Origin: DATBGZ01 sp963803115
GTDB lineage: Bacteria; Actinomycetota; Actinomycetes; Mycobacteriales; Micromonosporaceae
Assembly: GCA_963803115.1 (NCBI GenBank)
Contig: CAWDLN010000022.1
Location: forward strand, 186,001 to 250,000
Reading direction: 5' to 3'
Length of the DNA stretch: 64,000 nt
In this document: one piece after another, positions 52,386-60,925 of the stretch
How positions within the stretch are numbered: position 1 is the first letter of the stretch
How the letters are laid out: every line of letters begins with the position of its first letter
Position numbers and translations under genes: made by a program
Notes under the pieces: model-generated
Databases searched by the model: none
Told to the model about the DNA's origin: nothing
Seen by the model: only the letters and a program-made list of their open reading frames with translations

Positions 52386-52887
52386 CGACATGAACGTCCT
52401 CCTCGGGTGCGCTGGGATACGAGCCCGTCAAGTCCACCAGGGGAGGACGTTCTCCGCCCCCACGAGCGCGCTACGAGGTGTTCTACGGGAAGACCCACAG
52501 CCCCAACCGGGCGCCTTGGGCACATCCTGGGCATAACGCCTGCTACAAGCGACTTCACCCTTTCCCCCGTTGTACTTTTACTCAACGATGCCCCCAGCGT
52601 GCCGCGGCGCAGCTAGCGTTGGACTTATGTCAGGGGAGTGGTCCGCCGCACTGAATCGGATTGTCTGGAACCTGCGGCGCCACTGAGGTAGACGTACTGA
52701 CGCACGAGCCGACAACACTCGCATGGCGTACGAGTACGTCGTCATGGAGGCGGGCGCGGATCCGGCTACCCATGCGCATGATTGTCCACGCGCGAGAAGC
52801 CGCCACGTTGAAGCCTGGACCGCTTGCTCGGGCTTTGTTGACCAGCGATTAACCGGATTATCGACCCAGCCGAGAGGATGATCGAGA
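52386..52887. other. Non-coding stretch with long inverted repeat
   Basis: No credible gene. It holds an exact 11-base inverted repeat, GAACGTCCTCC (52392-52402) and GGAGGACGTTC (52442-52452), with a 39-base loop. The rest may contain the promoter of the BON-domain gene. Confidence 0.45.
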
Positions 52888-53544
52888 ATGGGCAAGATCA
52901 AAGATGCGCAAAAGGCGGTCGAAGCCGAACTGGCTTTTGACCCGCTCGTTGACGCAAAGGACATCGACGTGAAGATCGTGGGTCCGGGGGAGGTAGCCCT
53001 CGCCGGCACCGTTCCGAGCTACCCGCAGTACCGTGAAGCGGCCGAGGCGACGCAGCGCGTCGCCGGCGTGACGGACGTACACAACCACTTGGCGGTCGTG
53101 CTGCCGCCGGGCAACTACCGGGACGATGCGATACTGGCCGCTGCGGCGAACAACGCGCTCGCACTGAACATCACCGTGCCGGACGGTGTCGAAGCGACCG
53201 CACACGACGGCAACCTTCGACTGACCGGCACCGTCAGATACGGATCCCAACGCGGGGCGGCCGAGATGACTGTCGCCGGACTCACCGGCGTTCGCAACAT
53301 CAAGAACCACATCGACATCGCCTACGACGCGGACCCCATCGACGTCACGCTTCTCGTTCAGGACGCCCTTGACCGCTACGCGTTGATCCCCGACGACAGC
53401 GACGTGATGGTCAATACCGAAGGTCACCTGGTGACGCTCCAGGGCCACGTTCGCACATGGGCCGAGCATGACGCCGCGATCGGCGCCGCGTGGATGGCCA
53501 GCGGGGTCTTCGACGTTCGAGACAGACTCGTCGTTACCGGATAG
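52888..53544 (+). CDS. Protein with three BON domains
   Basis: 218 residues containing three consecutive BON-like repeats: AELAFDPLVDAKDIDVKIVG with GEVALAGTVPSYPQYREAAE; then NNALALNITVPDGVEATAHD with NLRLTGTVRYGSQRGAAEMT; then DALDRYALIPDDSDVMVNTE with HLVTLQGHVRTWAEHDAAIG. Each ends in a V-x-(D/N)-V/I-x-N/D pattern. There is no signal peptide. BON proteins bind phospholipid or other membranes and often respond to osmotic stress. ATG at 52888 follows GAGAGGATGATCGAGA. Confidence 0.9.
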   Translation: MGKIKDAQKAVEAELAFDPLVDAKDIDVKIVGPGEVALAGTVPSYPQYREAAEATQRVAGVTDVHNHLAVVLPPGNYRDDAILAAAANNALALNITVPDGVEATAHDGNLRLTGTVRYGSQRGAAEMTVAGLTGVRNIKNHIDIAYDADPIDVTLLVQDALDRYALIPDDSDVMVNTEGHLVTLQGHVRTWAEHDAAIGAAWMASGVFDVRDRLVVTG

Positions 53545-54165
53545 GTAGCTGACTGTTCAACGATGCCCGCCGCTGCTGATCGATCGTGATCGTTGCCTTT
53601 TGGTCGAGCACGCCAGCGCTGCCGTTCAAGCAACGTAGTGTCAACTGAGCCCGACGCGGCCACCCTGGACCGTGAGCGGGGGGTTGATCTCGGCATGCAA
53701 GGCACGCGACGTAGCGACGAATCGCTACGGATCAGAAGGCCACGGTCCGGCGAGGTCCCGCCAGTCGTCGTCGCCCGTCTCGAGTAGGCAATGCACCGTC
53801 GCACGAGCCTGCTCTGCGTCGTCGGTCCAGGTGTTCCGCGGCCGCTATCCGCGTCGCCCTCGCGGCTCTCGACCGACAGGTCGTGCTTCGGCAGCCACAC
53901 GTTACGCCGCGCCAGTCGCTCGAATCGACGGGCACCCGCGCGGTCGCCGTGTCCGAGGCCGTGGTCGTCGAGCCGTCCCCGTCGACGGCAAGCGGCTGTG
54001 GTTCAATGTCTACCCGGAGGACCGGGAACACCGCCGGCTACGATGGTCGATGAGGACCAGGATCCATCGAGGCCTTGGGTGTCGGTCCGGAGGACCTCCA
54101 TTCGCCATCCGCGCCTTTTGTATCGAGACAACCCTGGAGGTCCAGCCGGGCGGTTCGGGCAATCC
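53545..54165. other. Region between BON and PAP2 genes without supported gene
   Basis: 621 bases in which open frames exist on both strands but none has a recognisable family, a ribosome site and consistent composition. A short minus-strand stretch (TVHCLLETGDDDWRDLAGPW, near 53740-53800) looks protein-like but is interrupted by stops on both sides, so it may be a decayed gene. Confidence 0.4.
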
Positions 54166-54771
54166 TCAAGATCGGTCAAGTATGCGGCAAACGACGGTGG
54201 CCGCGCTCGTGCCGATCACGGAGCCCGCGATTGCGTCCGCTGGGTAGTGCACGCCGGTGTGTACTCGCGAGTATGCGACTGCGGTGGCGGCCGCGTACAA
54301 GGGTACCGAGAGGGCCGGGATCGCGTATCCGACCGCGGTGGCAAAGGCGAACGCCGAGGCGCTGTGACCTGAGGGCATGGACTGCGACGTCGGCATCCGT
54401 ACCCAGCGGCGCGTCGGGATGACGGTCGCGGGTCGTTCGGGCCGGCGTCGTGCCCACAACGGCTTCACCACGAGGTTGCTCACCGCCGAGGAGAAGCCGA
54501 CGCTGACCACGCCGAGCAGTGCCGCCCGTCGGCCCGGGCGGCCACCGAGAGCGGCCATGATGGTGGCGCAACTGAGCCACAACCGGGAATAGTTCGCCGC
54601 GTTGGAGAGCCGGACCATGGCCTTGTCCAGGCGGGGAGTCGAGACACTTCCGATCGCCTGATAGACAGCTCGGTCCATTGTGTCCAGTTCTCGGGCGAGC
54701 TCGCGGCCGCCATCAACAGAGGGAAGTGCCGCACGGCCCAGCCTCCGACCGCGATTTTCACGCATCCTCAT
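54166..54771 (-). CDS. PAP2-family membrane phosphatase
   Basis: Lipid phosphate phosphatase-like protein of 201 aa with several membrane segments. The tripartite active site is intact: KPLWARRRPERP, PSGHSASAFAFATAVGY and YSRVHTGVHYPADAIAG. Its ATG overlaps the stop of the upstream kinase gene (ATGA), so the two are translationally coupled; a kinase/phosphatase pair acting on diacylglycerol or polyprenol phosphates is a reasonable inference. Confidence 0.92.
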   Translation of the reverse strand: MRMRENRGRRLGRAALPSVDGGRELARELDTMDRAVYQAIGSVSTPRLDKAMVRLSNAANYSRLWLSCATIMAALGGRPGRRAALLGVVSVGFSSAVSNLVVKPLWARRRPERPATVIPTRRWVRMPTSQSMPSGHSASAFAFATAVGYAIPALSVPLYAAATAVAYSRVHTGVHYPADAIAGSVIGTSAATVVCRILDRS

Positions 54772-56168
54772 ATGGTCTCCCCGTCTGTCTGCGAGGTCGG
54801 CACGGGCGGCGAAAACGCGATCGTGGCCAGTGCACGCAGGTGGTCCCTGTCCAACGGTGGCGCCTGGCTTCGGCCGGGGCGATGGCGGGGCACCCGAACT
54901 CGTAGCGCCGCCGGGCGTATCGTGCAGCCGACCGGAGTTCGTACGACTATAGACTCGCCGTCCACTCCTACCGGGATCTCGTTGGCGTCGGCGGTGACCG
55001 TGACACTCGCCGCCGTCGTGATAGTGACGCTCTCGCTCGCGGGGCCGCTCTGCAAGCTGGCGGCTTGCACGGCGTTGTCCACCCGGACTCCGATCACCCC
55101 CAGTATTCCGCGGTCGAGGCGGGCGCGGCGGCCCATGCCGGCAGGGTCGTCGGTCGCGTACGGATTGTTACTGACGAGCAGGGCCTGAGGGCGCGCGATG
55201 ACGACCTTCCCAGCCCGGGCATACAGCTGCGGCCCCGAATGACCGACGAGAAGGTCAGGCAGTGCCTGCAGAGCCGTATGGGTCTTGTCGTCCCGGTACT
55301 CGGGCCGGCGTACCAGCTCGGCATAGGCGCCGAACGAGGCGTTGTTGACGAATGTCCTACCGTTGATCGATCCCAGGTCGACGTGCAGTTCCACCCCGTC
55401 GGTCAGGGCGTCCAGGCAATGGGATGGATCGTCACGGTCCAAGCCGAGGTCAAGCGCGAAGTGGTTGCGAGTGCCCGCTGAAATGACCATAAACGGAATG
55501 CCCTCGTCGGCAGCGACTCCGGCGACCAAGGCTTGGGTGCCGTCGCCGCCGGCCACGCCAAGCAAGTCGGCGCCTTGTGCCACTGCCTCGCGGGCGATCG
55601 CGACTACATCGACCTGCTCGACTCCGTCAAGAATCGCGACCCGGGCACCGAGTGCCTCCGCCTTGTCCACGAGCTGGAATCGGGCAACCTTGCCGCCTCC
55701 GGAGCGAGGATTCATGATTATAAATGGGTGTCGCGGCGCAGGGACATCATATTCGGGAATCGCTGGGCCACTGCCGCGGAGTGCCGCCCGCGCGGCAATC
55801 CCGGCGATCAGCAACAGTGCCGCGGAGAGTACGACGATGTGAAGGAACTCGGCGAAAGCGTAGACGACAACCACCCCAAGCAAGGCCATCACCGCGACGA
55901 CCGTGCCCGCCAGCCGGCCTACACCCCGGTGGGTGAGGCCCAACCACACTCCCACCACGCTGATCGCAACACCGGCCACACCAATGAGAAGTAGGGGCAG
56001 GCTGCGAAGCCCCGCGAAGATAGCCGGGATGAGCACGCCGGCTACCGCGGCTAGAATGGCTCCTCGGGCCATCCAACGATGGCCCGCGCTGACCGACGGC
56101 GATACTGGCAGGTCGTCTGAATGGTCACGCACGCGGCCATTCACCCCGCACACCCAAAACGGTGGCAC
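54768..56168 (-). CDS. Diacylglycerol kinase-family protein with N-terminal membrane helices
   Basis: 466-residue lipid kinase-like protein. Four hydrophobic segments (from AILAAVAGVLIPAIFAGL to HIVVLSAALLLIAGIAARAA) precede a DAGK catalytic domain starting FIIMNPRSGGGKVARF and containing the nucleotide motif GVAGGDGTQALVAG and VISAGTRNHFALDLGLDRDD. The start is a GTG at 56168 or 56144; neither has an ideal ribosome site. Overlaps both the small upstream gene and the PAP2 gene. Confidence 0.88.
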   Translation of the reverse strand: MPPFWVCGVNGRVRDHSDDLPVSPSVSAGHRWMARGAILAAVAGVLIPAIFAGLRSLPLLLIGVAGVAISVVGVWLGLTHRGVGRLAGTVVAVMALLGVVVVYAFAEFLHIVVLSAALLLIAGIAARAALRGSGPAIPEYDVPAPRHPFIIMNPRSGGGKVARFQLVDKAEALGARVAILDGVEQVDVVAIAREAVAQGADLLGVAGGDGTQALVAGVAADEGIPFMVISAGTRNHFALDLGLDRDDPSHCLDALTDGVELHVDLGSINGRTFVNNASFGAYAELVRRPEYRDDKTHTALQALPDLLVGHSGPQLYARAGKVVIARPQALLVSNNPYATDDPAGMGRRARLDRGILGVIGVRVDNAVQAASLQSGPASESVTITTAASVTVTADANEIPVGVDGESIVVRTPVGCTIRPAALRVRVPRHRPGRSQAPPLDRDHLRALATIAFSPPVPTSQTDGETI

Positions 56169-56475
56169 ATGCCCGTCCTGTCCTCACAAGCCCACGCCGA
56201 GCGCACGCCAGTCGAGCCAACGGTCTGACTGCTCCATCCGGCCCTTGAATATCGTCCATTCTCGCGGCAGCGTCGGCCCTCATCTGCTTCCACTCGTTGC
56301 TGGCGAGTGCCTCCGCAGAATGCTGTGCATCCTTGGCGGCGCAGTTTCTCGTCAGCCTGCGCTTGGTCGATGCGCTGTCTGAGTCGATCACGGCTTTCGC
56401 GACGGCGACCTGCACCCCGATTCTTGCATTCGCGACCTGCTGCTGGAGTTTCGTCGAGTTGTGGTGAGAAGTCAT
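56125..56475 (-). CDS. Small alpha-helical hypothetical protein
   Basis: 116 residues from ATG 56475, eight bases after GGGAGG. The first 75 residues look helical and charged (VANARIGVQVAVAKAVIDSD, HSAEALASNEWKQMRADAAA). The tail is Arg/Ala-rich and overlaps the start of the kinase gene by 44 bases. I recognise no family. Good ribosome site and composition support it being real. Confidence 0.55.
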   Translation of the reverse strand: MTSHHNSTKLQQQVANARIGVQVAVAKAVIDSDSASTKRRLTRNCAAKDAQHSAEALASNEWKQMRADAAARMDDIQGPDGAVRPLARLACARRGLVRTGRACATVLGVRGEWPRA

Positions 56476-56619
56476 AACCTTGCCTCCCGGCCTCAATCGG
56501 TCACACGCCAACGCTAACGCCACGGCCTTAGTCGGGGCGCGAATCCGTGAACCCACGCTGATTGCTATTTATCGGGGCGTCATCCGTCCATGTGAGACAG
56601 TCTGGCACGGCATGCCCGC

Positions 56620-56961
56620 TCAACTGGTGTATGCGATGGCCTGGTAGGCGACGGCGATCGCGAGGGCGACCAGGGCGGGCAGCAGGTCCCGGATGTGGTC
56701 GTGCGCCCGTCGGTGGGCGATCAGGGCGCCGAACAGGAGCAGGGTCATGCCGGCTGCGGCCAACAGTCCTGCGGGACGCCAGGACAGGCCGACGAGGACG
56801 CCGGCTGCAGCAGCGAGTTCGGGTACGGCGATGAGTCGGTAGCGGCGCCAGGGGATGCCGAACTTCGCGGCGGTCTCGCGCATCTTCGGGTTGCCTAGGA
56901 GCTTGCCCGCCGCTGGGATGACGCACACGGCGGCCAGGAGCAGGGAGACGGTGACGAGCAC
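56620..56961 (-). CDS. DoxX-like small membrane protein
   Basis: 113 residues, four hydrophobic segments. The family pattern PAAGKLLGNPKMRETAAKFG, then RYRLIAVPELAAAAGVLVGL and PAGLLAAAGMTLLLFGALIA, matches DoxX-like proteins (DoxX_2). GTG at 56961 follows GGAGG. It lies 30 bases after the FAD hydroxylase stop on the same strand and is probably the last gene of the aromatic operon. Confidence 0.85.
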   Translation of the reverse strand: MLVTVSLLLAAVCVIPAAGKLLGNPKMRETAAKFGIPWRRYRLIAVPELAAAAGVLVGLSWRPAGLLAAAGMTLLLFGALIAHRRAHDHIRDLLPALVALAIAVAYQAIAYTS

Positions 56962-56991
56962 GGAGACCTCCGGTAGACAGGATGGTTGAGA

Positions 56992-58614
56992 TCAGGCGGG
57001 TGTGGCAGGAGTCGGGATGTGGCAGGGCAGCTTGGGTAGCCGGGAGCGAGTGGCGACGCTGGCGATGACGCCATCGGGTCGTACGACGACGGTCAACGTC
57101 GGGTCGTCGACAAGGGCCTGAAGACCCGTTGTATGTCCATTGTGGATGAGTTTGACCTCGACCCACTGTCGGTCCGGTTGTGTGTCGGATTCCGTGACGC
57201 GAATTGGGGTGAGGCGCTGCTGGTCGCACAGGTCAAGAAGGGCCGGCTCGGGACGCCGTGCGGTCAGCAGGGCCGGTTGTCCCTGGAGGATGTCGTCGAG
57301 GCGGACCTGCTTGCCGCTGGCGGTGGACAGCAACGGGTTTGGGAACAGGCCGCCGATGCGCAGCGATCGGGGTGGACGCGCCAGCATGGGCGTGCGTTGC
57401 AGGGCACCGGTCTTCAGCCGGGGTGTGGCGGTAGAGCCGATGAGGTTGCGGACACATGGGCTGCGGACGGCGAGAGCGAGTGCGATCCGGCGGACGATTG
57501 CGGCGCGGTCCTGCCCGCCGGTCATTGCCCAGCCGACCAGAACGGCCTTGCGTATCAGGGCTTTGGCGTGGGGGCGACGTTCGGTCTCGTAGGTGGCGAG
57601 GAGATCTGGTGTCGCATGTCCGGTCAGTACGTGGGCGATCTTCCAGGCGAGGTTGTCGGCGTCGCGGAGTCCGGACGCTAGCCCCTGGCCGATGAAGGGT
57701 GGGGTGAGGTGGGCGGCGTCGCCGAGGAGGAAGGCTCGCCCGACCTGGAAACGGGTCGCCAGCCGTGCCCGGAAGGTGTACACGGCGCTGCGTACAACGT
57801 CGAGTCCGTGAAGGTCGCGGCGCCGGGTCCAGGGTTCGAGCAGGTGGCCGAGGGCCAGTGTGTGGGTCAGGTCGGCTTCGTCCTCACCGTCGTGTAGCTG
57901 GAACTCCCAGCGGTAGCGGTCGCCGCTGACCCGCATGAAGGTGGCGGCGCGGGCGGGGTTGCAGACCTGTTCGACACCGTCCCAGGTGGCCAGGTCGTGG
58001 TCGGCGCGAATGTCGACGACGAGCCAGCGCTCGGTGAACCCAAGGTCCTGCGTGGCGACGCCGACCAACTGCCGGATGGTGCTGTTGGCGCCGTCGCAGC
58101 CCAGGACAAGGCGTCCGGTGAAGGTCTGCGTGCTCTCGTCGTCGGGCCGGCGCGCAAGCACGGCGATCGGAGCCGCCGTGAGCGGTTGGCGGACGCCCTC
58201 GATGGCGTGTACGTCGACGCCGCGTTTGAAGTCGATGAGCGCGTGTTCAGCGACACGATCGAACAGCAATGCGTCCAGGTCGGGTTGGTGGAACATGTTC
58301 GCTGCCGGGAAGCCGTTGATGCCGGGATGGGTTTCGCGGCGGAACTCAGCCAGTATGCGGTGCTGGGCGTCGAGGAGTCGTAGCCCGCTGCCGGGCCGGG
58401 AGTTGGCGAGGAAGGCCTCGCTGACCCCGACCCGGTGCAGGGTCCGGGTGACCTCGTCATCGAGGTGGACCGCGCGCGGCAGCGGGTGGGATCGGGTGCG
58501 CCGCTCCAGCACGGTGACGGGAATCCCACGGTCGGCGAGTAGGAGCGCCGCGGTGCAGCCGACCGGTCCGGCGCCGACGACGATGACACCGTCGGTGTTG
58601 GCGGGCCGGTTCAC
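56992..58614 (-). CDS. FAD-dependent aromatic hydroxylase (MhpA-like)
   Basis: Class A flavoprotein monooxygenase of 540 aa that hydroxylates a phenolic ring before ring cleavage. FAD motif GVIVVGAGPVGCTAALLLAD at the N-terminus, the second motif LGCDGANSTIRQLVG, and FLLGDAAHLTPPFIGQGLAS near residue 290; the C-terminal thioredoxin-like domain follows. GTG at 58614 overlaps the ligase stop (GTGA). It resembles 3-(3-hydroxyphenyl)propionate hydroxylases, and fits the extradiol dioxygenase and FAH hydrolase in the same operon. Confidence 0.9.
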   Translation of the reverse strand: MNRPANTDGVIVVGAGPVGCTAALLLADRGIPVTVLERRTRSHPLPRAVHLDDEVTRTLHRVGVSEAFLANSRPGSGLRLLDAQHRILAEFRRETHPGINGFPAANMFHQPDLDALLFDRVAEHALIDFKRGVDVHAIEGVRQPLTAAPIAVLARRPDDESTQTFTGRLVLGCDGANSTIRQLVGVATQDLGFTERWLVVDIRADHDLATWDGVEQVCNPARAATFMRVSGDRYRWEFQLHDGEDEADLTHTLALGHLLEPWTRRRDLHGLDVVRSAVYTFRARLATRFQVGRAFLLGDAAHLTPPFIGQGLASGLRDADNLAWKIAHVLTGHATPDLLATYETERRPHAKALIRKAVLVGWAMTGGQDRAAIVRRIALALAVRSPCVRNLIGSTATPRLKTGALQRTPMLARPPRSLRIGGLFPNPLLSTASGKQVRLDDILQGQPALLTARRPEPALLDLCDQQRLTPIRVTESDTQPDRQWVEVKLIHNGHTTGLQALVDDPTLTVVVRPDGVIASVATRSRLPKLPCHIPTPATPA

Positions 58615-59960
58615 GGCGTAGCCCTGACGGTGAGGGCGAACCCCGCGACCGCGTCGGCGAGCCAATCGGGGTCTATGCCGGCCACGGTGACGACCAGCCG
58701 ATCGTGCTCGTGAACCACCCGGATGTCGCGAGCCTCGAGGCCCTTTGAGGACAGGGCATCGGTCACGGCGCGGACTGCGGCGTCGGCGACCAGCGAGGGC
58801 TTATGGTACTTGCCGACCTCGGTGGCCGGGATGGCCGTGATTGGCCCGTGGAGCTTGGGGTCAGTGACGTAGCCGGCGAACACGACGGGCCCGTTGATCA
58901 TCAAGACGCCGACTTTTCCCGGGGCACAGTTCACCCAGGACCCATCGTCGTCCATGCGTACGGCCTTGACCTGCTGTTGCGGGATTGCTCGGCCGACCGA
59001 CCCGATCCGTTCTTCACCGGGCAGGGTGAACGTGCTGGCGCAGGTGGCCTCGGTGAGCCAGTACGCCTCGAGCAGCCGCCGGCCGGTGTGCTGGGCGAAG
59101 GCTTCGCGCACCGATGCCGGCAGCGGGGAAGCGCCGACGATGGGGATACGCATCGAGCTGATGTCCTCATCGACCGGCACTCTCGTCAGTGCACTGTAGA
59201 CGGTCGGTACGGCGGACATCGCCACGATCTGGTAATGCTCCACGATCTGCCAGAACCGCGCGTAGAGAGCCGGGTCGCGGTAGCCGGCTGGGCTCGGCCA
59301 CACCACCCGCTGCCCACCGAACATCGGGCCGATGCCGGTGACGAGCAGTGCGTTGACGTGGAACAGCGGCAACCCGCCGAGGATCGACTCGCCCACCGTG
59401 AGCCCAATGCTCTGGACGATCGCCTGACCGCAGGCGAGCTGGTTCGCGTGGGTGTGCGCGGCGACCTTCGGAGAGCCTGTGGCGCCTCCGGTGTGGACGA
59501 ACGCGGCGAGGTCTTGGGCCGCGGGCGGTTGCGCACCGACCAGGCGGGCGACCGCCAACAACCGCTGCCACAGCTGCTCGCCCACCTCGGGGCCTGCCGC
59601 CACGAGCACGCGGGACTGGGTACGGCGCAGCAGCTCGGCGAGGCGTTCGCCGCCGAGTGCGGGGTTGACCGGGGCGGCGATCCCGACCGCCTGCGCGGCG
59701 AGCGTGGCCGCATACAACATCGAGGTGTTGACACCGCTGAGGGTCACCGCGTCCTGCCGACGAACCCCGACGGACGTCAGTGCGTTCGTGATCCGGGTGA
59801 CCGTGCCGGCGAGCTCGTCGTCGGTCCGGGTGAGGCAGCGGATGTGCTCGCTCGGGTCGGGGATCCATTGGGTGGCGTCGGCGCCGGGCCAGGTGCGGGC
59901 GGCGTCGGGGAGCAGCTGGTAGGTCGACTCGGGCAGCGGCAGGACGGTGGAATTGCTCAT
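58611..59960 (-). CDS. Acyl-CoA ligase with internal deletion of the hinge region
   Basis: AMP-dependent CoA ligase-like protein, 449 aa. The N-terminal core is present: phosphate loop FVHTGGATGSPKVAAHTH, A5-like LLEAYWLTEATCASTF and a VLMINGPVVFAGYV segment. Immediately after GPITA the sequence jumps to IPATEVGKYHKPSLVADAAV, which is the usual extreme C-terminus with the A10 lysine. The A7 motif (TGD), the A8 hinge and about 120 residues in between are missing, in frame. Start and stop overlap its neighbours (ATGA and GTGA), so it is still translated. Catalysis in this form is doubtful; the protein may have only a partial or different role. Confidence 0.85.
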   Translation of the reverse strand: MSNSTVLPLPESTYQLLPDAARTWPGADATQWIPDPSEHIRCLTRTDDELAGTVTRITNALTSVGVRRQDAVTLSGVNTSMLYAATLAAQAVGIAAPVNPALGGERLAELLRRTQSRVLVAAGPEVGEQLWQRLLAVARLVGAQPPAAQDLAAFVHTGGATGSPKVAAHTHANQLACGQAIVQSIGLTVGESILGGLPLFHVNALLVTGIGPMFGGQRVVWPSPAGYRDPALYARFWQIVEHYQIVAMSAVPTVYSALTRVPVDEDISSMRIPIVGASPLPASVREAFAQHTGRRLLEAYWLTEATCASTFTLPGEERIGSVGRAIPQQQVKAVRMDDDGSWVNCAPGKVGVLMINGPVVFAGYVTDPKLHGPITAIPATEVGKYHKPSLVADAAVRAVTDALSSKGLEARDIRVVHEHDRLVVTVAGIDPDWLADAVAGFALTVRATP

Positions 59961-60925
59961 GACGCCCTCCCCACGACCGTATTGTGCTGAGTGCCGAGGT
60001 TGAGCCTGCCGTCGTACGAGACGATCGTCGCGGTGACGACATCGCCATCCCGCAGGTAGAGGGGGTTACGTGCTTGCCGGCTGAAGAACACCTTCCACTT
60101 GGTGGCGGGAGGCAGCAGCCCGGCCAGCTTCTCCACCATCCTCGGTGGTGCTTTCAAAGCGGTGCCGCCGGGCGTGCCGGTCAGCAGCAGGTCGCCGGCG
60201 GCGAATGGCTGGAACCTGGACAGCAGGGTCAATGCCCGCGGCGGGCGCACGATCATGTCCTGCACAGTGCTGTCCTGCCGAACTTCCCCGTTGACTGAGA
60301 GGGTGAGCCGTAGCGTTTCCAGCTGCGCCAGGTCGTCCGCGTCGACCAAAGTCAGCCAGGGTCCGACCGGGGTGAACGTGGGGTAGGACTTGGCCTCGTA
60401 GAACTGGGTGCGGGTCAGCTGAATCTGCCGGGCGCTGACGTCGTTGGTGACCACGAGCGCTGCTACGTACCGCCCGAGGTCTGCCTCCGCCACGGCCGTG
60501 CCGACCGGCAGGTCCCGACCGATGACTAGGCCGAGCTCGACCTCGTAGTCCAGGAACCCGATCCCGGCCGGGCGGATGATGTCACCGGTCGGCCCGGTGA
60601 TGGAGTGTGAGGACTTACGGAAGAAGGCCGGCGGCACCGTGTCCGGGTGCAGGCCAGAGTCCACGGCGTGCGAGCGGTAGTTCACCATCTGCGCGACCAC
60701 TCGCGCTGGCGCCGTCACCGGGCTGAGCAGATCCAACGACTCGACCGGCACCGCCTCGTGCGGCGAGTCGGCGGCCAGCGTCCGGGCGGCGTCGATTGCC
60801 GTGTCGAGGGCTGCCCGGTTGGTCAGCAGCTGAGCGGTCGTTGTGGCGGGCACGCCGAGCCGAACCATGCCGGCGGGCGTCATCGCCCACCATCCGTCGG
60901 TCGTACGGCCAAGGTTGGCGCTCAC
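59957..60925 (-). CDS. Fumarylacetoacetate hydrolase-family protein
   Basis: 322-residue FAH-fold hydrolase that could cleave or hydrate the meta-cleavage product. The metal site is visible in GIGFLDYEVELGLVIGRD (Glu pair) and VVTNDVSARQIQLTRTQFYE; also FTPVGPWLTLVDADD, MIVRPPRALTLLSRFQPFAA and GDLLLTGTPGGTALKAPPRM. GTG at 60925 overlaps the dioxygenase stop (GTGA); the stop overlaps the ligase ATG. A longer upstream frame overlaps the dioxygenase and is not used. Confidence 0.92.
   Translation of the reverse strand: MSANLGRTTDGWWAMTPAGMVRLGVPATTTAQLLTNRAALDTAIDAARTLAADSPHEAVPVESLDLLSPVTAPARVVAQMVNYRSHAVDSGLHPDTVPPAFFRKSSHSITGPTGDIIRPAGIGFLDYEVELGLVIGRDLPVGTAVAEADLGRYVAALVVTNDVSARQIQLTRTQFYEAKSYPTFTPVGPWLTLVDADDLAQLETLRLTLSVNGEVRQDSTVQDMIVRPPRALTLLSRFQPFAAGDLLLTGTPGGTALKAPPRMVEKLAGLLPPATKWKVFFSRQARNPLYLRDGDVVTATIVSYDGRLNLGTQHNTVVGRAS

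Noticed and set aside
58803..59990. 395-residue plus-strand frame over the CoA ligase
   Set aside because: Antisense shadow; composition is repetitive and no family is recognisable.
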